Origin: Ahniella sp.
Lineage (GTDB): Bacteria > Pseudomonadota > Gammaproteobacteria > Xanthomonadales > Ahniellaceae
Reading direction: 5' to 3'
NCBI GenBank assembly: GCA_016712105.1
Contig: JADJRU010000022.1
Location: forward strand, 34,644-98,643
DNA length: 64,000 nucleotides
Each line of letters starts with the position of its first letter. Position 1 is the first letter of the stretch. The notes under the pieces are model-generated. The model searched no databases, was not told where the DNA came from, and was given only the letters and a program-made list of their open reading frames with translations. The translations under genes were made by a program, and so were the position numbers. Shown here one piece after another: positions 56,307 through 64,000 of the stretch.

Positions 56307-57071
56307 TCACGCGTTCTCGCCTGAGCGACTTGTCCTGCTGGCCTGTCGCGACCACCACCACACCGGCAACAGAAAACAGGTCGCCCCGGTAAACCCGGCA
56401 AATCCGCCGCCGACCAACTGATCGGTTAACCAATGTGCTCCGCCAGCCACTCGCGGGAAAACCGAGAGCGCCGCGACCAGCAGCATGCAGGCGCCCACAC
56501 GGGCACCGGCGACGTGGCAGAGGATCAGCGCGATCATCAGCGTCATCCCGAAGTGGTCCCCCGGAAAACTGTCGCGGCTCAAGTCCTTGACCAGTGGAAT
56601 GAAGTCGAATTCCTGCCCGATCCGAACCGCATCGGGCAAGACCAGCGTTGGGCTCACACGACCGTAATCAATCAGGGTTTTCATCACTCCCTGCATCCAG
56701 ATGGCGACAAACACAGCCATCCCCCCTCCCAGCAGGAACCGCCCGACAAGTCTGCGGCGACCGTCGGCAAACAGGTACATGCCATAACACGCTAGAACCA
56801 CCGAACCGGTGACCAAGTCGAAGTATCGGCTGTTGGTGATTGCCCAGAACAAGCGTATTCCGGGGCGATCGGCCATGCTGCCATTCAGTCCATCAAATGC
56901 CAGCCGGTCCAGATGATCCCAAAACGGCCGCATTGGTCCATCGCCCCACCAGCCAAACAGCAACAAGGCGGCTGACACCGCGTAGGCGAACAACCACCAC
57001 GGGTTGCCCCGCCAACGCACGGCTGGCGAATCCTGTTCGGGGAACCAGCTAGCCACAGGTACACGAACCAT
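56307..57071 (-). CDS. PAP2-family membrane phosphatase
   Basis: 254 residues from the ATG at 57071; longer starts upstream overlap the ruvB end. About six membrane segments. The PAP2 catalytic motifs appear as KTLIDYGRVSP (first), DSFPGDHFGMTLMIAL (second, with PGDH for SGH) and SVFPRVAGGAHWLTDQLVGG (third, with the catalytic His and Asp). Likely dephosphorylates a lipid phosphate such as undecaprenyl pyrophosphate or lipid A on the periplasmic side. Start lies 5 bases beyond the ruvB stop, so they may be cotranscribed. Confidence 0.85.
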   Translation of the reverse strand: MVRVPVASWFPEQDSPAVRWRGNPWWLFAYAVSAALLLFGWWGDGPMRPFWDHLDRLAFDGLNGSMADRPGIRLFWAITNSRYFDLVTGSVVLACYGMYLFADGRRRLVGRFLLGGGMAVFVAIWMQGVMKTLIDYGRVSPTLVLPDAVRIGQEFDFIPLVKDLSRDSFPGDHFGMTLMIALILCHVAGARVGACMLLVAALSVFPRVAGGAHWLTDQLVGGGFAGFTGATCFLLPVWWWSRQASRTSRSGENA

Positions 57072-57075
57072 CGGA

Positions 57076-58113
57076 TCAACCGTCGGCAAACAGGTCGCCA
57101 ACCGACTCCTGCGGCTTCGGAGCAGCCAGACCGAAGTGGCGATAGGCACGCGCCGTGGCCATGCGGCCGCGTGCGGTGCGCATCAGGAATCCCTGCTGGA
57201 TCAGATAGGGCTCGATCACGTCTTCGATCGTGCCGCGCTCTTCGCTGAGTGCCGCAGCCAATGAATCAACGCCGACCGGCCCGCCATCAAAGTGTTCGAT
57301 CATGAGCTTGAGCATGCGCCGATCCAGCGCGTCAAAACCTTCGTGATCCACTTTGAGCATGACCATCGCCGCGTCGGCACTGGACTGCGTGATTTCGCCA
57401 TCCCCGCGCACCTGCGCGTAATCGCGCACCCGACGCAACAGGCGATTCGCGATTCGCGGTGTCCCGCGCGCACGTCGGGCAATTTCGGCGGCACCATCCG
57501 GGTGGCACTGCAGATTGAGAATCCGTGCAGAACGCTGCACGATTTCGGTGAGTTCCGCGGGTGAATAGAACTCCAGCCGTTGAACGATACCGAAACGATC
57601 ACGCAGCGGCGCCGTCAGCAAACCGGCGCGTGTGGTCGCACCGACCAGCGTGAACGGTGGCAGGTCCAGTTTGATCGAACGCGCGGCCGGACCATCGCCG
57701 ATCATGATGTCGATCTGGAAATCTTCCATCGCCGGGTACAGCACTTCTTCAACGACCGGCGACAGGCGGTGGATTTCATCGATGAACAACACGTCGCGTG
57801 GCTGCAGGTTGGTCAGCAGCGCCGCCAGGTCACCTGCGCGCTCCAGCACCGGCCCAGAGGTTTGGCGCAGACTGACGCCGAGTTCGTTCGCAATGACATG
57901 CGAGAGCGTGGTCTTGCCCAGCCCCGGCGGGCCGAAGATCAACACATGATCCATGTGTTCGCCGCGTCCTCGAGCCGCCTCGATGTAGATCGACAGCTGT
58001 TCGCGGACCGACTTCTGACCGAGATACTCACTGAGCCGTTTGGGGCGAATGGTCGCCTCGATGAGGTCGTCCTCGCGCGTGGCGCTCGCCGACGTCAGTC
58101 GCCCATCGGACAT
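57076..58113 (-). CDS. ruvB: Holliday junction DNA helicase RuvB
   Basis: 345 residues. AAA+ motor that drives branch migration with RuvA. LIFGPPGLGKTTLSHVIANE (Walker A), RDVLFIDEIHRLSPVVEEVL (Walker B), FTLVGATTRAGLLTAPLRDR (sensor 1) and the winged-helix C-terminus with GPVGVDSLAAALSEERGTIE. ATG overlaps the last base of the kup stop. ruvA and ruvC are not in this window, so ruvB is separated from its usual partners here. Confidence 0.97.
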   Translation of the reverse strand: MSDGRLTSASATREDDLIEATIRPKRLSEYLGQKSVREQLSIYIEAARGRGEHMDHVLIFGPPGLGKTTLSHVIANELGVSLRQTSGPVLERAGDLAALLTNLQPRDVLFIDEIHRLSPVVEEVLYPAMEDFQIDIMIGDGPAARSIKLDLPPFTLVGATTRAGLLTAPLRDRFGIVQRLEFYSPAELTEIVQRSARILNLQCHPDGAAEIARRARGTPRIANRLLRRVRDYAQVRGDGEITQSSADAAMVMLKVDHEGFDALDRRMLKLMIEHFDGGPVGVDSLAAALSEERGTIEDVIEPYLIQQGFLMRTARGRMATARAYRHFGLAAPKPQESVGDLFADG

Positions 58114-59877
58114 CAGATGTTCACCTGCGTGCCCAGTTCAATCAGCCGGTTGCCGGGAATCTGGAAGTAAGCCGTGGCCGGCTCCGCATTCCGATGCATG
58201 AAGGTGAACAGCTTGTCGCGCCACAGCGGCATGCCCTGATCGGCGGCCGGCACCAGCGATTCGCGGCTCAGGAAGAAGGTGGTGTCCATCATGTCGAATG
58301 GCCAACCACAGCCTTCGCAACCTTCCAGCACACGCGGCACGTTCGGGCCCTCGGCAAAACCGAAGCGCAGGGTCAACGAGTAGAACTCGTGACCCAGAGG
58401 TTCGATGACAATTCGGTCGTTCCGTTCGGCGACCGGCACTTCGAGCACTTCGACCGTCAGCAGGACGTTTCGGTCGTGCAGCACCTTGTTGTGCTTGAGG
58501 TTATGCAGCAACGCGTGCGGCACCGAATCCAGGCTGGTGGTCATGAACACCGCCGTCCCCGGCACGCGCAGCGGCGGATGCGCGGCGATCGACGAGATGA
58601 ACGGCGCCAGCGACAGCCCTTCTTCCTTCATCTTGGCAGCGATCAGGACACGGCCTTTGCGCCAGGTGGTCATGAACAGGAAAATCAGCGCACCCAGCAC
58701 CAGTGGGTACCAGCCGCCATGCGGGATCTTGATGGCATTGGCCAGGAAGAAGCCCAGATCGATGGTGAGGAACACGAAGCCCGCAAGAAATGCGACCGGC
58801 TTGCTCCAGTGCCAAAGATTGACGGCGACGATCAGCGCGAGCAGGGTGTCGATCAGCATCGCGCCGGTCACGGCAATGCCATAGGCAGCGGCCAGATTCG
58901 TCGAACTCTGGAAACCCAGGACGGTGAGAATGATCGCGATCAGCAGGAACCGGTTCACCCAAGGCACAAAAATCTGGCCGGCGAAGGATCAACATCGGGA
59001 TTCGACCCCATTCGGGCGCCAGCAGGTAGAACGGGTTCGCCGCAGTGGACGGGTCGGCCAGCAGCAGGGCGCCCTGCCCGTAGTAATTGAGGATCAGACC
59101 CGGGAACACCCAGAAGAACCAGGCCACGCGGATCGGCTTGATGCCGAAGTGCCCCATGTCGGCATACACGGCTTCTGCGCCGGTGATCGCCAGCACGACC
59201 GTACCCAATGCAATGAACGACACCAGCGGATGGACGAGGAAAAACTTCACGCCGTACCAGGGATTCAAGCCACGCAGGATGTCGGGTTCGGCAATGATCT
59301 CGACCAGGCCGAGCACGCCGATGACCAGGAACCACACCGTCATGATCGGTCCGAATACCTTCCCCACGCGCGCCGTACCCTTGCGCTGCACGGCAAACAG
59401 CCCGAGCACGATCAGAATCGTTGCCGGAACGATGTACCGCTCCAAATCCGGCGCGATGATTTTCATTCCTTCGACAGCACCCAGAATCGACATCGCCGGC
59501 GTGATCACGCCGTCACCGTAGAACAGTGCGGCACCGAAAATCGCCAGCGTGATGATGAGCCGGCGCATGCCGCGTCGTTCACCGACAGACTGCAATGCCA
59601 GCGCCATCATGGCCATGATGCCGCCTTCGCCGCGGTTGTTGGCGCGCATGATGAACACAATGTACTTGATCGACACAACCAGGATCAGCGCCCAGGTCGC
59701 CAGCGACAGGATCCCGAGCACGTTCGTCTCGGTGATCGGCATGCCGTGCGCACCACTGAAGGATTCCTTCATGGTGTACAGCGGGCTGGTACCGATATCG
59801 CCGAACACAACACCCACCGCGGCGACCGCGGTGGCAACCAGGGCGGCGCCCTTTTGTTCGGATTGTGGGTTGGACAT
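58113..59877 (-). CDS. kup: low-affinity potassium transporter Kup with an internal deletion
   Basis: From the ATG at 59877: GVVFGDIGTSPLYTMKESFS, RRLIITLAIFGAALFYGDGV and ITGAEAVYADMGHFGIKPIR are classic Kup/HAK motifs. After LLAPEWGRIPML the expected ~43-residue segment carrying another membrane helix ([20 protein letters not shown] type) is absent and the frame changes; the text resumes at GQIFVPWVNRFLLIAIILTV near 58985. The C-terminal cytoplasmic part (FMTTSLDSVPHALLHNLKHN, FDMMDTTFFLSRESLVPA, FTFMHRNAEPATAYFQIPGN) is complete. The total of ~588 residues is ~40 short of the family's ~630, so roughly 130 bp are missing, unlike the one-base indels elsewhere. As written the transporter would be non-functional; a misassembly is possible. 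Confidence 0.9.
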
Positions 59878-60025
59878 GCTCAGGTGCAGCCCGGGCCGGA
59901 AAAGGCGCGTAGTGTAGCCAGATCGACTGGAATTGCGACTCCAGCCGGAGGCATGGAATTTCGGCGTGCCCGCGACTGTTCGCGCAATCCGTCGTTCACA
60001 GGCCGAGACACTCGCGAAAGGATGT

Positions 60026-60937
60026 TCAAACCGCGGCCAGCATGGCCCCAGCCCCCTGGGCGAGCAGTTTCTCCGCCACCCGGCGTCCGAGCGCTTCCGG
60101 ATCGCCGACAGCACCGCTCGCGGCCGCTCGCAGGATCCGCCCTTCATGGAGCGACCCGACCAGACCGGCCAGGCGCAGGCTGTCCTCGTCAAGCGTGCAG
60201 TGCCCGGCAATCGGTACCTGGCAGTTCCCTTCCAGCATCCGGTTCATGGCCCGTTCGGCCAACACACAGGCGGTGGTGTCGGCGTCAGCCAGCGCAGCCA
60301 CCAGGTCCAGCAGGTCAGTGCGATCCTTGCAGGCTTCGATGCCGATCGCGCCCTGGGCGACTGCCGGGAGCATCACAGGCGGCGTCAGTCGCTGTGCGAC
60401 CCGCGCACCGAAGCCGAGTCGTTCGAGGCCAGCCACGGCCAACACGATGCCGTCGTATTCACCCTCATCGAGTTTCCGCAACCGGGTATTCACGTTGCCG
60501 CGCAGGTCCTTCAACCGCAGATCGGGACGTTGTGCCTGCAACTGGACTTGCCGGCGCATGGAGGACGTCCCGACCACGGCGCCCACCGGCAACTCGGCAA
60601 ACACCGGCCATCGAGTGCTGACCCAGGCATCAAACGGATCCGCACGCTTGAGAATCGCGGCGAGCACAAACTCATCCGGCAACACCATCGGTACGTCTTT
60701 CATCGAATGCACCGCCAGGTCAGCGCGGCCTTCAAGCATGGCTTCCTCGAGTTCCTTCAGGAACAGACCTTTGCCGCCAATCGCGGACAAGGATCGGTCG
60801 AGCACGAGATCACCGCGTGTGCTCATCGGCAGGAGCTCGATCTCCAGTGTTGGATCGAGGGCACGCAACTGCGCCGCCACGGATTCGGTCTGCCAGAGCG
60901 CAAGTGGGCTCTGGCGGGTGGCAATGCGGATTTTCAT
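60026..60937 (-). CDS. hemC: hydroxymethylbilane synthase (porphobilinogen deaminase)
   Basis: 303 residues. Condenses four porphobilinogens to hydroxymethylbilane in heme synthesis. IRIATRQSPLALWQTESVAA, GDLVLDRSLSAIGGKGLFLK, LAVHSMKDVPMVLPDEFVLA and the dipyrromethane-cofactor Cys in LEGNCQVPIAGH. Its ATG overlaps the stop of the LytTR regulator, reproducing the algR-hemC arrangement known from Pseudomonas. Confidence 0.97.
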   Translation of the reverse strand: MKIRIATRQSPLALWQTESVAAQLRALDPTLEIELLPMSTRGDLVLDRSLSAIGGKGLFLKELEEAMLEGRADLAVHSMKDVPMVLPDEFVLAAILKRADPFDAWVSTRWPVFAELPVGAVVGTSSMRRQVQLQAQRPDLRLKDLRGNVNTRLRKLDEGEYDGIVLAVAGLERLGFGARVAQRLTPPVMLPAVAQGAIGIEACKDRTDLLDLVAALADADTTACVLAERAMNRMLEGNCQVPIAGHCTLDEDSLRLAGLVGSLHEGRILRAAASGAVGDPEALGRRVAEKLLAQGAGAMLAAV

Positions 60938-61677
60938 CAGAGTTGTCTCGCTACGGCGCGGACGCTGGCCAGGCAGCGGCGGCTGATCTCAAAAGGTTTG
61001 TCGACGCCACGGACCCGGGCGATGTAATCACCCTTCGGATCCTTTTCGATGGCAATCAAACGATCGGCGGCCACCAGGCAGTTGCGATGCAGTCGAACGA
61101 AGACCCCTTCGAATTCAGTCTCCAGACTCTTCAAGGACTCATCCAACAGAATCTCGCCGTGTTCGCTGTGAACGGCAACGTATTTGTCGTCGGCCTGCAG
61201 GTAAACGACATCCTGAACCGGCACCAGCTTCAGGTTGCCGCGCACGCGCGCACACAGATGCGAACGGGAACGCGGCTTGCCCATCGCCAGGCGCAGATCG
61301 CGTGCGCGCTCCGGGCTGAATCGCCGCGCCTTGTCGAGCGCCTGCCGCAATCGATCGGTCCGCACCGGCTTCAGCACATAGTCGATGGCTTTGGCTTCAA
61401 AGGCCGCCAGCGCAAACTCGTCATACGCCGTCACGAAGATCACTGCCGGTGGCAACTCCAGTTCCGCCAGATGACGCGCCACCTCGAGCCCGTCCATGAC
61501 AGGCATGGCGATATCGAGCAGCACCACATCCGGCTTCAGCCGTTCGATCTCGGCCAATGCCACGTCACCCCGATCGGCTTCACCGAGGATCAGCAGGCTC
61601 TTGTCGTCCAGTTCGCGGATCAGCGTGCGCATGCGCAGCCGGGCCGGGAATTCGTCGTCAACGATGTACAGGTTCAT
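60937..61677 (-). CDS. LytTR-family response regulator (AlgR-like)
   Basis: 246 residues. N-terminal receiver with MNLYIVDDEFPARLRMRTLI, the phospho-acceptor Asp in VVLLDIAMPVMDGLEVARHL and TAYDEFALAAFEAKAIDYVL with the conserved Lys (KPV). C-terminal LytTR DNA-binding domain (VVYLQADDKYVAVHSEHGEI, FVRLHRNCLVAADRLIAIE). No histidine kinase gene is visible beside it. In Pseudomonas AlgR controls alginate and pilus minor-pilin (fimU-pilVWXY1Y2E) genes, so a link to the pilin operon upstream is plausible but inferred. Confidence 0.93.
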   Translation of the reverse strand: MNLYIVDDEFPARLRMRTLIRELDDKSLLILGEADRGDVALAEIERLKPDVVLLDIAMPVMDGLEVARHLAELELPPAVIFVTAYDEFALAAFEAKAIDYVLKPVRTDRLRQALDKARRFSPERARDLRLAMGKPRSRSHLCARVRGNLKLVPVQDVVYLQADDKYVAVHSEHGEILLDESLKSLETEFEGVFVRLHRNCLVAADRLIAIEKDPKGDYIARVRGVDKPFEISRRCLASVRAVARQL

Positions 61678-61888
61678 TCAGGTGGGTGAAAACGCCTTGG
61701 AAGCCCGAATAGTAGTCCTCCCGAGCGGCCGCTTCCATGAGTGTGGTCAAGAACCACCGACGAACGGTTGTGAGAGAGAGGGTTGGCGCGCGAAGGCTCC
61801 CCCAAACAAGACACCAGTCACTGACTCGTGGCCGATGAATCCCGACGCGGCCGCCAGTCCAGTGATCGCGACAGGCTCCAGATTCACG

Positions 61889-61975
61889 GTCATTGCGAGG
61901 CCCGCTTGCGGGCCGCGGCAATCTCGTCCGCGCGATCCAGCCTGGGGCAAGCACAAGATTGCCGCAGCTGGTTCG
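61889..61975. repeat. paired-palindrome repeat (composite element)
   Basis: The first palindrome (61890-61923) is the exact inverse of 9214-9247. A spacer with CCAGCCTGGGGCAAGCACAA leads to the inverted AGATTGCCGC half. Same design as 9416-9503 and 44966-45060. Confidence 0.8.
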
Positions 61976-61976
61976 C

Positions 61977-62001
61977 GGGGGGGGGGGGGGGGGGGGGGGG
62001 G
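61977..62001. repeat. 25-base G homopolymer
   Basis: Uninterrupted G run directly after the paired palindrome, at the boundary between the regulator and the haloperoxidase-like gene. Confidence 0.95.
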
Positions 62002-62089
62002 TGGCCCCGTCTGATGCACGAATCAGCGCACCCAAGGGGGCGGTCAGGGCCCTGCACCGCGCAGGATTCGACCATCCAGCCGATCCGCG

Positions 62090-63420
62090 TTACCGCGCCG
62101 TCGCCGCCTCGCTCACATCAACCGGCACCAGGCCCCGCTCGCCGATCCAGTCGGCAATCCGGCGCCCAGCACCAATCCCGCATCGTTGTCGAAGCGGGAA
62201 ATGAATGCCGCCGTACAGGCGCGACATGGCGGCTTCCTCAGCCATCCTGTCGAGTTCTTCGGCGCGTGCCGGAATGTAACGGCCGATCACCCGTGATGCC
62301 GCACCACTGAACGTGGCGTGGCCGGAGGTGTAGGACGGAAACGGCGGCGTCAGGATCGGCGGTTTGAAGTCTTGCCCCAGCAATCGTTTGGCGGCGGTGA
62401 TCGGTCGGATCGACCAATAGTGGTACTTCGAATCCCAGCACGCCACGAAGGCATCGGCCAACGCCGATGTTCAATTCCGCGAACAGGCGGATGGTCGTGG
62501 CTTCGTCAAGCTTTGCAGCCTTCGCTTCCGGCGATCGCCAGTTTGTTCCAGTGCCCTGCCGGAGTCGCCGAGCCATGCCCGTCAACCCAATACCTGGCGA
62601 TCTCCAATTGCTCTGGCGTCAAAGCCACATTCACTGCAAGCACTTCGCGCAGTGAGTCGAGGTATTCCGGGCTACCGAACGCCGGCGGTGGCGGTGGGCG
62701 GAACTGGCCTGCATGAGTCAGCACCCACGGCCGCCAGAACGGCGCAAACGGCTCATCCGGCGGGTAATAGAAGTACGGCGGTGTCGGCTCCCAGGTCCCG
62801 GGTTGGAACTGCCGACCGTCGCCATACCACTGCAGTCGCGCACCATTCCAGCCTCGTTGGGCGCCATCGCGCTCGGCGCGAGCGATCACGTGTTGCGCCG
62901 CCTGCCGGCCGATCTGTTGGGCCAAAGTGATGTCGAGTGGAGGTGTCTCCGAACCCAGTCGTTCGACGAGTTGGTCGACGATCCGCTGGAATGCATCCTC
63001 TTCCGCCGGATAGAGATAACCCAGCACATCGGCAGCCGCCTGACTCAGCGCAAACCGGCGCGTGAGCGGCAGGTTCGGCGCCCGCAACCAGGCATCGTGC
63101 ATGGCCACATGCACCAGTGCGAGGCCGCGTGCACCGCGCGTTGGCATCGCCTTGTGCTTGATGTGCCGCGCAATCTGCAGGCGCGTCCAGCCCATGCTGG
63201 CGGGCTCCGTGCGCCAGGCTTCAATCAGTGCCATCGCATCACGATCGGCCTCGGCGCTGTTGTGAAAGACCGATCGGGCGCGCGGCACGGGCGGTGGCAA
63301 AGATGCGTCATCGGGAATCGTGATGATCGGCTGGTAATCCACTACCGACACTGCGCCCACATCACCAGGCGACAGCACGAACAGCAACCCGAAACACGAC
63401 AGCAACAAGGACCGAATCAT
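62090..63420 (-). CDS. secreted vanadium haloperoxidase / PAP2-like protein, frameshifted
   Basis: Signal peptide MIRSLLLSCFGLLFVLSPGD. The N-terminal part has RGLALVHVAMHDAWLRAPNL and HWNKLAIAGSEGCKA. Shifts near 62515 and 62465 lead to KAAKLDEATTIRLFAELNIG and then VACWDSKYHYWSIRPITAAK, SYTSGHATFSGAASRVIGRY (the His-containing vanadate/phosphate site) and AMSRLYGGIHFP. A double slip between about 62150 and 62195 explains the aberrant HFPLRQRCG; the shifted frame reads RFDNDAGLVLGAG as in the family. About 440 residues. Either a haloperoxidase or a PAP2-type phosphatase; metal content cannot be judged. The start overlaps the ankyrin gene stop by 4 bases. Confidence 0.82.
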
Positions 63421-64000
63421 CGCGCGCGCTCCTTGCTGGCATCGAACAACGCAGCCAGATCCGACCGCGCGACTTGGGCAGCGTATTCCCGTGCACTCTT
63501 GCCGAACACGTCTTGGCGATCGGGATCGGCGCCCGCCTCGACGAGCGTTTTCACCGTGTCGATCGACCCGGACAGGATTGCTGCGTTCAACGCGTGAACC
63601 TGACGCTTTGGCAGCAGTTCCACTTTGGCCCCGGCAGCCAACAAGACTTCAATCACTTTCGTGCGTCCGTGATAAGCCGCGTAGACCAGTGCGGATGCGC
63701 CGTCGACGTCCGTGGCATCCACTTGCGCCCCGCGCTCGAGCAACAAACCCACCAAACCCACGTGACCATTTGCCGCTGCCTGGTGCAGGGCTTGGACACC
63801 GGTGTCCGGAAGACCTGCAGACACCATTGCGCCAGCGTCGAGCAGACGTCGAACGGTGGTCGTGTCGCCCGTTCCCGCTGCATCCACCAATTCCTGAATC
63901 GGCGTCCGGGCGGGTCGATCGACCGCCGCGAACTTGCCTTCAGCAAACACTGCGGTGACCGGCGCAGCCACCAGAATGACGCACCAGAAAAAACCGAAAG
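63417..64000 (-). CDS. secreted ankyrin-repeat protein, 5' end beyond the window
   Basis: The frame is open to the right edge and reads FGFFWCVILVAAPVTAVFA, part of a signal peptide, so the true start lies outside; the GTG at 63971 is not it. Four to five ankyrin repeats follow: IQELVDAAGTGDTTTVRRLL, VQALHQAAANGHVGLVGLLL, ASALVYAAYHGRTKVIEVLL, VHALNAAILSGSIDTVKTLV and KSAREYAAQVARSDLAALFD. Its stop overlaps the haloperoxidase-like start (ATGA), so the two are coupled. Ankyrin proteins beside catalase or peroxidase genes are known in Pseudomonas (AnkB); a periplasmic chaperone-like role is inferred. Confidence 0.85.
   Translation of the reverse strand, partial: FGFFWCVILVAAPVTAVFAEGKFAAVDRPARTPIQELVDAAGTGDTTTVRRLLDAGAMVSAGLPDTGVQALHQAAANGHVGLVGLLLERGAQVDATDVDGASALVYAAYHGRTKVIEVLLAAGAKVELLPKRQVHALNAAILSGSIDTVKTLVEAGADPDRQDVFGKSAREYAAQVARSDLAALFDASKERAR

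Larger units (their letters stand above)
61678..62089. other. repeat-rich intergenic region
   Basis: Holds the paired palindrome at 61889-61975 and a 25-base G run at 61977-62001; no gene is recognised. Confidence 0.7.

Overview
The window is 64 kb of GC-rich chromosome from a gammaproteobacterium, most likely in the Lysobacterales (Xanthomonadales). This is inferred from gene content and order (ypjD-ffh-rpsP-rimM-trmD-rplS, algR-like gene with hemC, PilD-coaE, fimT-pilVWXY1-pilE), paired ECF sigma factor and Ser/Thr kinase modules, and secreted proteins with a Phe-Glu-type C-terminal tail. No rRNA, tRNA or CRISPR array was recognised.

Layout. 1-5.6 kb: an Lnt-like acyltransferase running off the left edge, a first TPR-kinase and its ECF sigma factor, and a conserved hypothetical gene. 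5.75-12.3 kb: a large secreted subtilase, a repeat-rich intergenic stretch and PEP carboxylase. 12.5-17 kb: a second kinase/sigma pair, a globin and ribosomal protein Thx. 17.1-25 kb: enoyl-CoA hydratase with an in-frame palindromic insertion, ftsK, trxB, a DUF482-type acyltransferase, aat, infA, two cytochromes c and a VOC protein. 25-31 kb: a proton-pumping pyrophosphatase, a cation efflux protein, an IS3-like element sitting inside a palindromic repeat, and sirB1. 31-35.5 kb: ypjD and the SRP/ribosomal/tRNA-modification cluster. 35.6-45 kb: phzF (internal amber codon), an Old Yellow Enzyme, tandem repeats, coaE-pilD-ppnN, a cNMP/rhodanese protein and cstA-ybdD. 45.3-56 kb: a BNR-repeat secreted protein and the minor pilin/PilY1 operon. 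56.3-64 kb: PAP2, ruvB, kup, hemC, a LytTR regulator, a haloperoxidase-like protein and an ankyrin protein running off the right edge.

The genes combine into recognisable subsystems. Type IV pilus biogenesis is split between the prepilin peptidase (39 kb) and the minor pilin/adhesin operon (49-56 kb). Two independent sigma/kinase modules look like phosphorylation-linked transcription switches. Energy metabolism is represented by PPi-driven proton pumping, cytochromes c, anaplerotic PEP carboxylase and pyruvate uptake by CstA.

An important caveat is that many genes, including essential ffh and ftsK, carry single-base frame changes, often at short homopolymers. This looks like uncorrected sequencing error more than mass pseudogenisation, so broken genes are annotated here as continuous CDS with the shift positions given. 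The most unusual structures are non-coding: a 132-bp direct-repeat-flanked, in-frame hairpin cluster in the enoyl-CoA hydratase gene, a family of paired palindromes at several loci, an IS inserted at the apex of another palindrome family, and a 25-base G run.
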